A stretch of DNA of 64,000 nt, from NCBI GenBank assembly GCA_027186245.1, contig CP114487.1, positions 9,171,001 through 9,235,000 of the forward strand, given 5' to 3'. Position numbers and translations under genes: made by a program. This DNA is from Coriaria nepalensis. Taxonomy: Eukaryota > Streptophyta > Magnoliopsida > Cucurbitales > Coriariaceae. Each line of letters begins with the position of its first letter. Positions within the stretch are counted from its first letter, which is position 1. The notes under the pieces are model-generated. The model was given only the letters and a program-made list of their open reading frames with translations, did no database searches and was not told the origin of the DNA. This document shows positions 35,103 to 47,394 of this stretch, one piece after another.

Positions 35103-35522
35103 GTCTTCTACATGAATCAAACACATATTTCAAATATTATTTTTAAATTGTTAAAAAAATAGTCGAATTCCAATTCCCGACCTAATATTAATTTTATTTT
35201 TATTTTTTAGAAATCTCCCATTAATCTTTCGATCAGAATTTCCGATCAAAATTTAAATTTATAAAAAATATTATAACCGAACCTCGACCAAAATAGACGG
35301 TCATAGTTAAATTTGAGTCGGGATGATTAAAAATGCATTGGTTACTAAATATAACGGGTAAGTGTAAGTTGTCCGAATATTAAACCCACAAAATCATAAA
35401 TTGCATGTCAAATTCCAGTTTCAATTCCACGGCGTAACGCCTTAATGAAAGTCAAAAAACTATTTAAACTGTGCAGTAATTGGGAGTTGGGCAGCGGATC
35501 TGACGGGAATCTGAGTGGAGTG

Positions 35523-35564
35523 CACGTGTGCACGTGGAACATGCGGGCCCCATCCCATCACGTG
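35523..35564. promoter_or_regulatory. Cluster of three G-boxes (CACGTG)
   Basis: Exact CACGTG palindromes at 35523-35528, 35531-35536 and 35559-35564 within a locally GC-rich patch of an otherwise AT-rich region. G-boxes bind bZIP and bHLH factors. No recognisable gene starts nearby, so function is unproven. Confidence 0.5.
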
Positions 35565-38500
35565 CGCGATAGAAAAAGTCACTGTTGGGTGCAATCTTCA
35601 AAATCCAAGTCCAATTTCACTCCCTTCTATTGGGTGACAGTCCATTTATGGGCCCACAACTAAAACCCAGTCTTCCTCATACTTTTATTACCATGTCATC
35701 TTCATACTTCTCTCTTTTCCTCCGTCTAATTAAAGTTCAAATTTTAAATACTAGCAACGTTTTTTTCCCCCTCCCCTCTATGTACATAAAGAAGTGAATG
35801 ATTCAAAAGAATAAGAGTATTATTAGTATTTAATTACTAGTATAATTGAAATATAAGATATAGATAGATATATATATATATATATATATATTATTTATTT
35901 TTTAATAATATATCTATTACATGTTCATATATATACTAATATTGATAATAAATAATATAAAATAATAATAAATACTATTAACTTTCATGAGTGTAGGTCA
36001 CCATTATGCTTTTGACTATAAGTAGGATAGGATAGGCTTTTCCTTTTAACTATAGCCCAAGCTAAGTAGCTACCAAGCTAGGGTTTCAAGAAGGTTGCCT
36101 TTTTAATGAATTAAAAATTAGGTAGTTAAGAAGATTAAATAATGGTAACTTAATTATCAAATCACACTGCGATGATTTTGTGCTCCTTTCAAAAGTGTCC
36201 TTAATTATATGTTATATTTGGTGAGAAGAAAACAACCCTTAACAATATAGATTGAAAGTCTCCTTAATATATATATATGCATGTGTTTGTAACTTCCAAT
36301 AAAGTTGGATTTTCCCTCGCTTATTTTTTCCAATCTTTTTTTTTTATATGACTTATGACCAATTAAACTTGTCTGAAACCACAAACTATCAAAGTTTCTA
36401 GCTTTTTGACATTTTGCAATTTACAAACATACAATATAATTAGATATGGTTTCATTCATATAATAGCTCTTTATCTCGTGTGTTCTACATTAGTAGGCCC
36501 GGGGGGGGGGGGGGGGGTACTAAGCATAGATCGGAGAGATTAAGCATGAGATCGGAGAAGATGAGATTAAGCATGAGATCGGAGAACTTGAAAGGCTTAT
36601 TAGCAATATATATAACATTATCTGATCCGAAATAAATTTAATATATATTTTTATTTATTGGATTCTCATTCGATAAATAAAAATTAAAGATATTCTAATT
36701 TAATTCTATTTATATATGATCAGATTAAATTTTTACAGATATTCGATATTTAAATATAAAGATTATAAAATCTTAGGAACTAATTTATATATATATATAT
36801 ATATAATCAAAATTCAAATTTTGAATTATCATAAAAACATATTATGATTTATGTATACTATTTTAAGTTATTTGTTCTATTTTTTTTTCTTTTTCTAGTA
36901 ATTATATTTTACTTGCTTATAATAAATTAAGTTACTTTATAAAACAAAATTTGGGGAGCATAATGTCGGAGTCATGTCTACCGTTTAAAACTAAGGAGCA
37001 AAGTGCATATAAATCACAAGTTCATAACGACATAGTCAAAAGAAGTTCAATAACTAAGCAAATTTAAACACAATTAAATACTACTGGGAATTAACGTCTA
37101 TTTCGGGTCCTCACCTACTGATACTATTAAAAATTATAAAATTTAATGAATATATTAAAAAAATGAATATCAAAATAATTAAATTAGTAATTAAATATGC
37201 ATCCACAACATTGGTTAAGGTGAATGACACGCTCAAAAGCTAGCTTTGCACACGTATAAGGGCATCAACCATGTAGGGTGCAAATCTACTACGAAAGTCA
37301 ATGATCATACATCTGTTTTTGCTAAACGTTAATTCTGAAGCAACCGTAGATATTTGTATGATAAGAATATCGCTAGCTATTCCTTATAGTATTGAGTACT
37401 TATGCCTATTCAACCTCCACTACTATAGAATATTAAAATCGTCATGGAATTCAATAAGACCATCAACATCTAAATACTATTCTACCTCTGTAGTCGTTCA
37501 AGTGAGTGACTTCAAACTACGACTCGCATATAATTCTCACAAAATTATTAAGACTTCGAGAATGTCGCGCCTCTAACTCTAGTTGTGACGTGGATGAGGC
37601 ATAAGATCATGCGAGCCCTGTAAGACAATGTATAATCCCCCCCTCTTTGTACAAATCATACAATAATTGCATAAAAATTTGTGATTATGAAATAATCTAT
37701 TTGGTTTGTACTTGAGAATCGACATTCTCGTAAAAGTATTTGGACAATCTTATGCTAAAATTAACATTTTCTTTTCCTTTCTCAACATATTGGATCCAAT
37801 TAGATTTTTGAATCTAGATTCCTATCCGAATCTGATTTGGATATTTTTCTCGTACCTAATATATATTAATTATAGGCTTTAGGTATAGACATATAGTTGG
37901 AAGCCAACAAAAATGGACATACGGGATCAAAGTTTTGATCCTTTTGTCCATTGCTTCGGAGACCATGCAACACAAATCTTACCCTACTTTGCCACATACC
38001 TCGTTATCAAATTTTCCTTTTTTTTTTACTTTTTTTTTTTTTATAACCTAATTGTAAATACCCTACTAGATTCTAGCCACGTTCTCTTGTAATTCATAAA
38101 CTTTAAGTAAAAACATACAAGAGAGAAAAGGCTAGTTCCGGGAGAAAGTGAAAATCAGGCTTGATAATCAAATCGCCATAGATACTTGAAAACGTTATTT
38201 ATTCCGGAAAAACACAATTTGTTAGTGGGATTTTGTGGGTAATAGGAACTTCGAGAGAGACAGCTTCAATTTGGGATAAAGGTGCAAAATGGTTTGGTGA
38301 ATTTCCACTAAGATATAAAATGAAGCGATTATTATTCGATAATTTGCATAACTGAAGAACAACTTACAAATACTTTGTTCTTATTCTTGTTCTAACTTTC
38401 CTTTCTTTTCATTCTCTTCCATTTGATAGTTGGTAGTGAGTTTAACATTTAAAAAAAAAAAATTTAAATAAGAAAAAAAAAAAACTATTTTTATCTACGA

Positions 38501-39680
38501 TCAGAATTCTCAGTACTGTCTCAATATCAATAGTATTAGTACCAAGTCAGGGCTAGCTATTTTAATCCAATACCAGTCCCAATATTAAGAAAGTCGAGAC
38601 TAAGATCAATATTATCCTATCCTAATCCGGATAAGAATTTTGCTCACCTATAATATATTCTATTTGTATGTGTAAATTATGTTATAACCTATTTATAGTC
38701 TTTTATAAAAACTTCATGTTTAAAGTGATCAAGTGAGCCCGCCTATAGAGGCCAAGCTCACGAGGTAAAAAGCAATTCCTTAAATTGTATACCCCAAATT
38801 AATGTCTTTCCATTTCCCAATTTTGTTATAAAATTGAAACCTTGTCTATCGTAGATATAAAGTACGCGTCCAAACACCCTGATTTCCACCGAATATGATT
38901 ATTATTGTTAGTGATATTCTCTTAAGTACTAACTTTAATACCAAACGAGAGTTTTAGCTATAATCACATTATTATTTTTTATTAATTAACTATGAGAAAT
39001 AAATATATTTTTATTCTTTTGTTTTTCTCATTAATAATAAATATCAATCTTATAATTTTATTAATTCATACGATTTTATTTATCAGATTATGAAAATAAC
39101 ATAGAAATTATATTTATAAAAGAATTTCTAAATTAAAATATCTTAACACAAGTGTTACGTTTATTAAACTTAAACGAGATGGGAATCCATATTTCCATAC
39201 TCCCATATAAATTTTAAAAAATCAAAATAAAATTAAAAAACAAAAGTAAAAAATGAAAAGGATTCTTGACATATATACTTCATATTTTATGTATAAAAAA
39301 AATTGGCTTTCACTTTCTTACCTCATCTCATAGTCTTTTACCCCTTTTTTACATTATGAGAACACTAACATACCCCAAATTCTTCATTTCCTTCGTCTTC
39401 TCTTCCTCCCATCATTAAACAAATTCAATATTCCAAACAATGTCATTTTTTTTGCTATTAAAAATTAAAAATAATTAATTAAATAATTAAAAAAATAATG
39501 TATAGAGGGAGGAATTAGAGAAGGAAAAAAGAAGAAGAAGATTTATTTAATTTGATTTGATCAATTCTAATGTAAACCCCCAATTCCATAAATTTCAAAC
39601 AAAGCTGAATAGTAACTGAAAACTTCACCCACAATAATATGTTTTTTTTTTTTTTTTTTTTGGGGCTGGAAAATAGAAAA

Positions 39681-40823
39681 CTAAACCATTAGCAATGGCT
39701 TGAAACGAGTCGTTTCATAAACAGGCAGTTCTTCTCTATACCTCTCAATCCCAATTCCAGACAAACTCTCCAATTCAAACAGATCAGAGCTCGAACAACT
39801 TCCCATATCATCATCTTCTTCCTCTTCCTCTTCATGATAACTTCTCTTAGTTATAAACTTGTGATGATGATGATGATGATCATCATCATCGTCATTTTGA
39901 GCATAATTTCTAATTTTCGAAGGATTTTTCATAATTTTATTCTCGTCCACTATGACGTTAACCGGGCAGAAGCTGACTGACCTCTTAGTATCTTTCGCTG
40001 CTCTGGCGGACGACGATGGTTTGCTCAAGCAGGACCGTGTAAATGACGACGTTGAAGAACACGCTGGTGTTGTTGCTACTGATGAATAACCACCTCTCTC
40101 ATGAACAGAGCTTGAGAACACTGGCTTTGTGGTCTTCGGACTCTTTAATCCTCCTCCACCAGTAAAGAGCGAGTTCAGAAAGTTTGAAATCCGGCCGCCT
40201 GGTGAAATCGGCTGTTTCACTTTCTTCAAATCTCCGTAGATTTTCGACGCTCTGGACTTCGTTTTTTCGAACTCTGTTTTCTTCTTCTTCTTCGTGTCTC
40301 CTGTTTCATGAATTTCAGACCGTTTTCTTTCTTCTTCGACTAAGATTGTTTTGATCGGTTTCAGCCTTTGATTTGGAACCGACTTTGAGGCGTAGAAAGA
40401 GTCGGATGATTCTGATGAAGAGAAGCCGCCGATACTGCTCGATTCTGAAGAACTGGAGCTCGAATTCGTTAATTTAGAAACATCCGCCATGGATGAGTTT
40501 CTACGAGGCGGAACAGCTTTTTCTTTCTCTCCTGATTTCTTCCTGTACTCAATCCACTTCTCGATCAAGCATTCGCGCCGTAAATTCTTCAGCCGATCTT
40601 CTTCTTGTTCAACTTCTTTCTCAGCCCTAGCGATCTGCTTGCTGCTGTTGCTGCTGCTTTTGTTGTTCTTCTTCTTCATCGTTTCTCCTTTGTAGAAAAT
40701 CGTCCGGTTCTTCTCTGGTTTTTCAGAATCTCTGTTTTCGTCAATTGAGCGGTAAATGGCGTCGAGGAGAGTGGAAGAGAAAGACGGATTGGTCTCTCTA
40801 CGCTGCTTATAGTACAAATCCAT
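39681..40823 (-). CDS. BG1L: BIG GRAIN 1-like protein
   Basis: Intronless gene of 380 aa. The N-terminal motif SFSSTLLDAIYRSIDE (residues about 14-29) and the C-terminal LFELESLSGIGIERYREELP with VYETT (about 345-370) are the conserved ends of plant BIG GRAIN 1 / BG1-like proteins, which promote auxin response or transport; rice BG1 is reported at the plasma membrane. The middle is disordered: a Lys/Glu-rich helical stretch (about 60-105), serine-rich segments, a conserved KRSVSFCPVNVIVDE block (about 283-297), then an Asp-His tract and a Glu-rich stretch. No membrane segment is visible. The ATG at 40823 is the first in frame and is preceded by a GA/CT-rich leader. Assignment rests on the terminal motifs, recognised without a search. 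Confidence 0.8.
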   Translation of the reverse strand: MDLYYKQRRETNPSFSSTLLDAIYRSIDENRDSEKPEKNRTIFYKGETMKKKNNKSSSNSSKQIARAEKEVEQEEDRLKNLRRECLIEKWIEYRKKSGEKEKAVPPRRNSSMADVSKLTNSSSSSSESSSIGGFSSSESSDSFYASKSVPNQRLKPIKTILVEEERKRSEIHETGDTKKKKKTEFEKTKSRASKIYGDLKKVKQPISPGGRISNFLNSLFTGGGGLKSPKTTKPVFSSSVHERGGYSSVATTPACSSTSSFTRSCLSKPSSSARAAKDTKRSVSFCPVNVIVDENKIMKNPSKIRNYAQNDDDDDHHHHHHKFITKRSYHEEEEEEDDDMGSCSSSDLFELESLSGIGIERYREELPVYETTRFKPLLMV

Positions 40824-41200
40824 GAATTTTTTCTTATAGGAGTGAAATTGAAGGGAAAATGATAATTATGTTGGTAGGTCTCTGTTCTGTTTATAGAGAG
40901 AGAAAAGGAGGAGAGAGAGAGAGAATGGGAACAGAAAATGATGATGATTTGAGGGATTTGTGTTGCTGTCACTCGATTTTTTAGGCTTTGATTTTGGGTT
41001 TGGATTGAAGTAGTAGAAGTAGGAAGAGACACTCAGAAGGAAACAAAGCAGACATTGAGGAGGGGGCTTGATTAGAGAGAGAGAGCAATGAGAGGCGGAA
41101 GGCCACGCCTGAGGAGGAGAGGAGTGAGAGAGAGAAGAGGCGAGGAATAAGGGAAGGTATAAGGGGATATGATTGGGAAGAGGCCTTTTTCTCTCAACGT
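40824..41200 (-). promoter_or_regulatory. 5' leader of the BIG GRAIN-like gene
   Basis: CT-rich on the minus strand, with several GA/CT microsatellite runs (about 40897-40924 and 41075-41140), characteristic of plant 5' leaders. The length of the leader is inferred from the TATA element just upstream. Confidence 0.45.
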
Positions 41201-41224
41201 CTACTACATTTCTTTCACACGCAC

Positions 41225-41236
41225 TTTATATATAAA
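41225..41236 (-). promoter_or_regulatory. Candidate TATA box for the BIG GRAIN-like gene
   Basis: The minus strand reads TTTATATATAAA, about 390-410 bp before the ATG and just beyond the CT-rich leader. Confidence 0.45.
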
Positions 41237-41416
41237 TATTACAAATTACAATACAATAAGCAAAAAAGAAAACAAAAATAATATTAATATCTTTGTGATT
41301 TTCTCTTTTCGTTTTTGTTTTGTTTTGTCGTTTCATTTTACATTCAATTATGTCTTGTTATGATTTATGTCAATCGTATTTATAGAAATTACAGTCATTG
41401 GTTATGTCTTTCTCTT

Positions 41417-41609
41417 TATAAGGTGGTGTATAAGGTTGTGTATAAGGTGGTGTATAAGGTTGTGTATAAGGTGGTGTATAAGGTGGTGTATAAGGTTGTG
41501 TATAAGGTTGTGTATAAGGTGGTGTATAAGGTTGTGTATAAGGTGGTGTATAAGGTTGTGTATAAGGTGGTGTATAAGGTTGTGTATAAGGTGGTGTATA
41601 AGGTGTATC
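41417..41609. repeat. 12-bp minisatellite with two alternating unit types
   Basis: Fifteen complete 12-bp units plus a partial one, of two types differing at one base: A = tataaggtggtg and B = tataaggttgtg. The order read left to right is A B A B A A B B A B A B A B A. All frames on the plus strand stay open through it, which creates spurious repetitive reading frames (KVVY repeats); I do not regard them as a gene. Confidence 0.95.
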
Positions 41610-44600
41610 AAGGCAGTTTTTTTTCTTCTTTTTTTAGATACCATTTCATTTTTAAAGTATTAGTCGAAAATATAGTAAGAAACTTATAATAATTTGAAAC
41701 CATATGAAGATGATTGAAGAAAATAAATCACAAGGACGTAATTGAAAAAAATGTGAAACTACAAGAACAAAAACGAAAAAAAAGGAGAAACAACATGAAC
41801 ACAAACTATTGTTTTTTTTTTTTCTCACAATAATATGACGTGGCATGCCACATAGGAGCTGATTCATTTTTGTTGTTGTTGTTGTTGTTGATACACTTGA
41901 CAAAAGTTATATTAGGAACATGATTGAACCTAAAATGAAACCGTATGGACATGTATAACTGATCAAGAAAACAAAACCTGAGAAACATAAGAACAAAAAT
42001 ATGTTGTTTCAGCTTGAATATGTTAGTTTCGGTTTTGACAAATTTTTTTTTATCCTTATAGCTCATTTGATTCTAATTTATAAGTTGAAAAAAAATGAGT
42101 AAAATGTAGAATGAGAATCGTTAAAATTATAAATACAATGAGGTTCGTAAAGAAATTGAGTAATAAAGATAATAGTTATTAAATTTTCATATATTTTTGG
42201 TTGATTCTCGATATTATTATCCTTTAAACAGATAATGAGAATAATAGATTTTTATCAAGTCAATGAATTTAAAAGTGAATTCTCTTCATTTTGTAGTGTA
42301 AATATAATATAACTAAACCGATTTAATTTCTCGATTCTACAAAATTACAACCAAATGAGTCATTACAGTTAAATTCATTCTCGAGTCGTCTCTATATACT
42401 AGAGATAATAAAGTGTATACAGTTATCCATGCATATATATTTAGTTAATAATCAATAATTTTGTGATATCATAAGATATCAAATTATAAGAAAAGCCATA
42501 CATTTAGGGGTGTGAAAAGAAAATGATAATAGTCTGTCTGGTAATAACTTAGAGCATGCAGCGGCAGGAAGTAGGGGAGGGTGAGAGATAGAGATTAGAA
42601 TTAGGACCACATCGTAAACTCTAAAAACCCAGGTCTGATCTAAACACTATTATTATTAACCATTATAACTCTGCTACCAGTTTTTTCTTACAGTCAACTA
42701 ACGCGGCTCACCGACATCTGCTGTAAATTTTTCTCTCTTTTAACAATATATCCATCTTTTGGGCGGAGGGTCCGTTCCCTTCCCTGGTGATCTAACCTAG
42801 CCTAGAACCCTAAAAAGTTGAAAGAAGTTGCTTACCGTTTAAACAAATTATTTTGAATTTTCATATATAAATGAAAGTGCCTTTTGATTCCTTAAAAACA
42901 ATGGGGTGATTTTAAATCTTTTAAAATAATATATTTTGATGTGACATTTTAAAATTTTGTTTATTTCTTATAAAATTTAAAATTTAAAAATAATAGAATT
43001 TAAGGTTAATATTGGTATCGTCATCAATTATAGATTTAGGATATTTAATGCTAAATTTAAGATTTAGAGTTACTGAAAATCCAACTTTATTTTACGATCA
43101 CAACACCAAATTTGACTATTTGAAACCTTTAAATTCTATAGTTTTATGAATTAAGCTTTGCAAGAAAGAAAATAATTCAAACTATATATATATATATATA
43201 TATATATTTTAACAGAACTAGAATATCCCACTTCTCAAAATCATTGGAAATTACCTCAATCACAATACTAAACTTATACACTAATCATGATCAGGATATC
43301 TTGTATGGTAGGTAAAGAGTGAAGATACCTAGATCTTCAAATTTGTATAAATCGACTATTCTTATTTGGGTTGGTACAAATGAAATATGGATGAGCCCTT
43401 TTTCACGCTAGATTTTTTGGCTATGGAGTGTGATTCTCTATTTTTTTTTTTTTACTTTTGATTATATTTAGAAACGGAACTAGAAGCGAAAAATTAGTAT
43501 AGAAAAATTTCATATGGCAATAATTATAAATAATATTTGTTAAGCGGAAGAAAATAATATTACTAATATAAAAAAATATGACACTATAAATAATAAACAA
43601 CATTGTTATCTATATTGTAATCATAATTCAAAATGCTTGAATCAATAATTTTTGAAGTTGATTTTATCTCTTCCAAAATTTCATTCATAAGATTGACAAT
43701 ATCTCTTAAGCAAGCACTTCTTATAAACTTTAAAAAATATATATATCACCAATGAATACATAAATAAAATCCCCTCATAAGGTTGTGGAAGATGTGGTAG
43801 CAATTTTGGTGGTGCTGGTAGAAATTGGTGGTGCTAGTGGTAGTAGTATGGAGGAGGAGGTGGTGGTTCCGATCAGATAGAAATGGAAAATTAATAAAAA
43901 GAAAGAAATAGAGTATTAAAATATCAAATCTAAACTAAAGAAGATAAAAATATAAATAATTTTAAGAGAATTTATTTGATAAGAAGCTCATCAATGCTCA
44001 TATATTATTTTTTTCTCCTTTTCTCCTTTTTTTTTTCTTTGGTTATGGAGGGAGGTCAAGCTCTACCGCACACTTGTTTGGTGGGTTTATTTGCTTGAGA
44101 CTCTTTTCCTCATCTCTCTAGTGAAATTTAGGTCTTCAATCATTATTTTGTGTATTTCTTATTCAATCCACTCTATAAATATAGAAAAATTTTGGTCTCA
44201 AAACTTTGGCATGCTAATAGTGAACTCTATGATGTTGGAAAAGAATAACAAAGCACTCATGGTATTTTTATTTTTGTGATATTGTTATAATATTTTCTTT
44301 GGGTATTTTATTTTAGAGATTATGAGTATTGTTCGATATTTAGATTAAATAGAATTTAAAAAATTTACTATTCAAAAATATATACTTTGTGATGTGTTAA
44401 AAGGCCTAAAGATTGGGTTGATTTCTACTCCATGAGTATGCCTAAAGATCCTTGGGCATATTTCAAGAAACATGGATGTCTACCTTCAAGAGAAGCGATA
44501 CTAACTAGTAAGTACACAAAAGTTGCAGCATATTTGCATAGGCAAAGCATCATCTCTACCATGCAATGACACATGCATCTCTGGCATGGAAATTGGAGAC

Positions 44601-46600
44601 TTCTTCTGAAGATGGGTGAATTGGTAATTTAGGGAATGGGGGGATTAGGAGAGAAAAGAGAGGTAGACAAGGCAGCTTTGTGAAAAGAGAAGAAAAAAAA
44701 AGAAAAAGAAGAGTATGTTTTGAATGTAAAAGAGAAAGTGAAGAGAATTTTGGTGATCCCAAGAAGATTGGACTAATTTTTTGTTAAAAACTTGCAGGAT
44801 ATTTTGCCCAATGAAATAAGCTCTTTCTTATTTATTTATTATTATTATTATTTTTTTTTGTGGAGAAAGATAGAAAGAAGAAAAATTATCATGAGATGGT
44901 GACATTAGATCCTCCATGATTACCAAATTTTCTGGTAATAATCAAGATTTAATCACTAGCATTTTCAACCTAGTAGTAAGCTCACCCGACATTTCCATTT
45001 AGTTCATCGCTCTTGATTTGTTTGTGTGTAATTTAAGAAAATAATTGTTGCTTAATTTTGATGAAAAGTTCTTATTTACATAATGTAATATATGATTACG
45101 TGATTTATTAAATTTAATAAAAATATTATTTATATATAAAAAATTTCTTCATGATTCTGCCCCTAAAATTTCTTCATGATTCTGCTCGTGCTGCGTGGTT
45201 ATACCCTCCATGTGTATACAAAAACGTCTCAAATGTAAACTGAAAAAATGAGTTTAGGTGGGTAGGAGCTGTTTCCTTTTCTACTTGATTCAATGTCATA
45301 GTGCTTGTCTGATAGAGAGCATTGGATAAGTCAGATTATTTCTCTTTCCATTTTCCTCCCCAGCTTTTAAGTGACTGTTTTCAATTTCTTTGAGGGCTGC
45401 TAAAATGACGTTGAAAGTGATTAGCATTGTAAGCTAGATAGAGAAAAAGTGAAGAAATGTTAGGGACGACAATAAATAGAAAGAAAAACTTGATATCAAA
45501 GTTCGTATTTTGATAGCAATGACAAAATTTAAAAGTTTAATCATCTCAAAATCGATAATAATTTTTCGGAGTTATTATCTTAAAAGAAATAAGATAAGAA
45601 ATTATTAACGTAAATTAAATTTAAATATAATTAATTAAGCACGTTAAAAATAGACCCATTTAACCTCCGACCGACCAACGACTCTATTGGAAGTGCAAGT
45701 TTGATGAAAATAGACGTAAGAAGGACTAATGGAACACAATGTCGTGACATTTCTCTTTCGTTTTGCCGTTTACTTTCTTTTTTCCAATTTCAACGTAAAA
45801 CATGTATTGGATTCTCGATTTCATGCACGAATATATATGGAAATTTGAATTAAGCACGTGTCTCTTTTCATTTTTCACCTAATTTTGGATCTGTCTTTGT
45901 TTTAAATGTTTTTTTTTTTTTTTAAGAATGCAAAATCGTTTGATAACAAGTTCATAGTCGAACAACTCATCCTCATAATACGTATTATGTCCCACAATGT
46001 TAAATCTTGTGCCAAATGACACTCGAGAGAGGGGGAGGAGGCTAACTTTCTGATTCTGGGCTTTATTAGGTAGCCTTGAAAATTTGGGCATCATTGGTCA
46101 ATACAGAAGCAGATCCCATCTTCTTGTGGCCCATCGGATAAAAAATGAAGGCCGACCTATGACCGACCCATCAGGGTCTGTCAAGTAGGGGTGATATCCG
46201 GTTGGTCGGACCCATATCTCCCCAATCCAGCTGGCTCCGAGTCTCCGACCGATCCGACAACCCTTCAACCTCTGCTCTTGGCCAATTGCATTGCTTAAAA
46301 AAATGTTCTGTAAATGAGAAATGTAAACCATGTTCACATTATGTCACCTTAATGGCTCAATTAAGCATAAAACGGTACTATATAAAGAGTCATGATTTGT
46401 TATCTTAATACAATCTCAACAAATTAAATAATTTTTTTTTTTTTTCATAAACTTAAAACAAAAATTGGCTTCCTTCCCTAAATTACAAGCTCACTCTTCA
46501 ATCGTTTGTTGAGTTCCGTTTCATCCTCGTTCGTGGGCTTTCACTATCTATCATCTTCCTCCTGTCAAAACCATAAATGTCAAAAATCCTCCATACAACC
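41610..46600. other. Gene-poor AT-rich region
   Basis: About 5 kb with no supportable gene. It includes a (GTT)n-like run near 41872-41890, a TA run at about 43184-43206 and a CT-rich minus-strand stretch near 44600-44730. A short GC-rich island near 46150-46270 rich in cgacc/ggtc motifs is unexplained. Confidence 0.55.
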
Positions 46601-46604
46601 ATTA

Positions 46605-46920
46605 ATTACTCACCCCAGTATAGACTTGATAGACCAAATCATTGTAGGTACCGGCCATTTCTCCTTCTGGCTTTGCGAAGGGAATGTATTCATACGTAAC
46701 AGCGTAAGGTAATGCATGCAAAACTGCCTTAAACACTTCTATGCAATATCCACCGTTCACTGTTGTTGTGTTAGTATTTGTTATCATGCGTGACTGAAAC
46801 AAATTCAGTGAAACCATCCTTTACCGGAACTCCAATCCGAAAAAGTTTTCCCGTTTGTCGGGATCTCCCATCCTTTAGGAACCTCCATTGAATCTGTTAG
46901 GTTAGTTGAGGACTTTGTGT
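46605..46920 (-). pseudogene. Glutamate receptor-like (GLR) fragment, broken
   Basis: The minus strand gives, in order but in changing frames, VPKGWEIPTNGK, LFRIGVPVKDGFTEFVSVTH and YCIEVFKAVLHALPYAVTYE followed by YIPFAKP and AGTYNDLVYQVY. These are the start of the S1 ligand-binding lobe of plant glutamate receptor-like channels. At least two frame changes, one at a run of A after NGK and one after VTHD, interrupt it. The rest of the receptor (amino-terminal domain, pore, S2) is absent nearby. GTGAGT after YTG may be a relic splice donor. Confidence 0.8.
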
Positions 46921-46973
46921 TTGTATGATAACCCAAGTTTGTTGCCCCAAGCAGCATCAATAATTATAAATAA

Positions 46974-46976
<3 letters not shown>

Positions 46977-47010
<34 letters not shown>
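46977..47010. repeat. (TA)n microsatellite
   Basis: TA run between the GLR fragment and the 5-oxoprolinase promoter. Confidence 0.9.
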
Positions 47011-47012
<2 letters not shown>

Positions 47013-47364
47013 AATATAAATTTATGTTATAAACATAAAATATAATAAATAATCATTAATTAAAAGAAAAATCCACCCAACGAGGCATTATTGAGTATTT
47101 ACTATTAAGGGTTGAGATGGTGTCGAAATCAATAATTTTTAAAGTGTGGTATAGCACCGTTTGACCTATTGGTATGCCGTAACGACGTCGTTTAACTTGA
47201 TAATTACTACACACTAAAACCGTATATACCATCTGTACAAATTACATCTACCAACCTCCTTTTCCAGTGGCGTTTGCCACGTCAGCTCCACCGTTGTTTA
47301 TCATTACACGAGTCTACGTGAATCTCACTATCATATGCAACTTCCAGAACATCTCCATCTCTCC

Positions 47365-47371
47365 TATAAAT
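47365..47371 (+). promoter_or_regulatory. Candidate TATA box for 5-oxoprolinase
   Basis: TATAAAT in a C/T-rich context (ctctcctataaatcttg), about 80 bp before the end of a likely untranslated first exon. Confidence 0.5.
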
Positions 47372-47394
47372 CTTGATCATTACTCGCCTGAAGC

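Larger units (their letters stand above)
32601..39560. other. Gene-poor AT-rich region
   Basis: About 7 kb without a supportable gene. It contains a 7-bp minisatellite (33942-34040), a pentameric TTTTA run (about 34866-34901), TA runs (35071-35099; about 35870-35891; about 36788-36806), a run of 16 C (34300-34315), a run of 17 G (36501-36517), a cluster of three G-boxes (35523-35564) and a short coding-like stretch (32805-32979). Confidence 0.6.

Noticed and set aside
41315..41689. Long repetitive reading frames (KVVY and IRWC/HLIH repeats) over the minisatellite
   Set aside because: They arise because a 12-bp repeat without stops is open in several frames on both strands; there is no start context, homology or non-repeat coding part.
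44556..44762. Minus-strand 68-residue frame resembling a signal peptide
   Set aside because: It comes from a low-complexity GA-rich stretch, with no homology recognised and no supporting gene structure.
46098..46337. Minus-strand 79-residue frame in a GC-rich island
   Set aside because: The island is rich in repeated cgacc/ggtc words; neither frame resembles a known family, so it is more likely repeat DNA.
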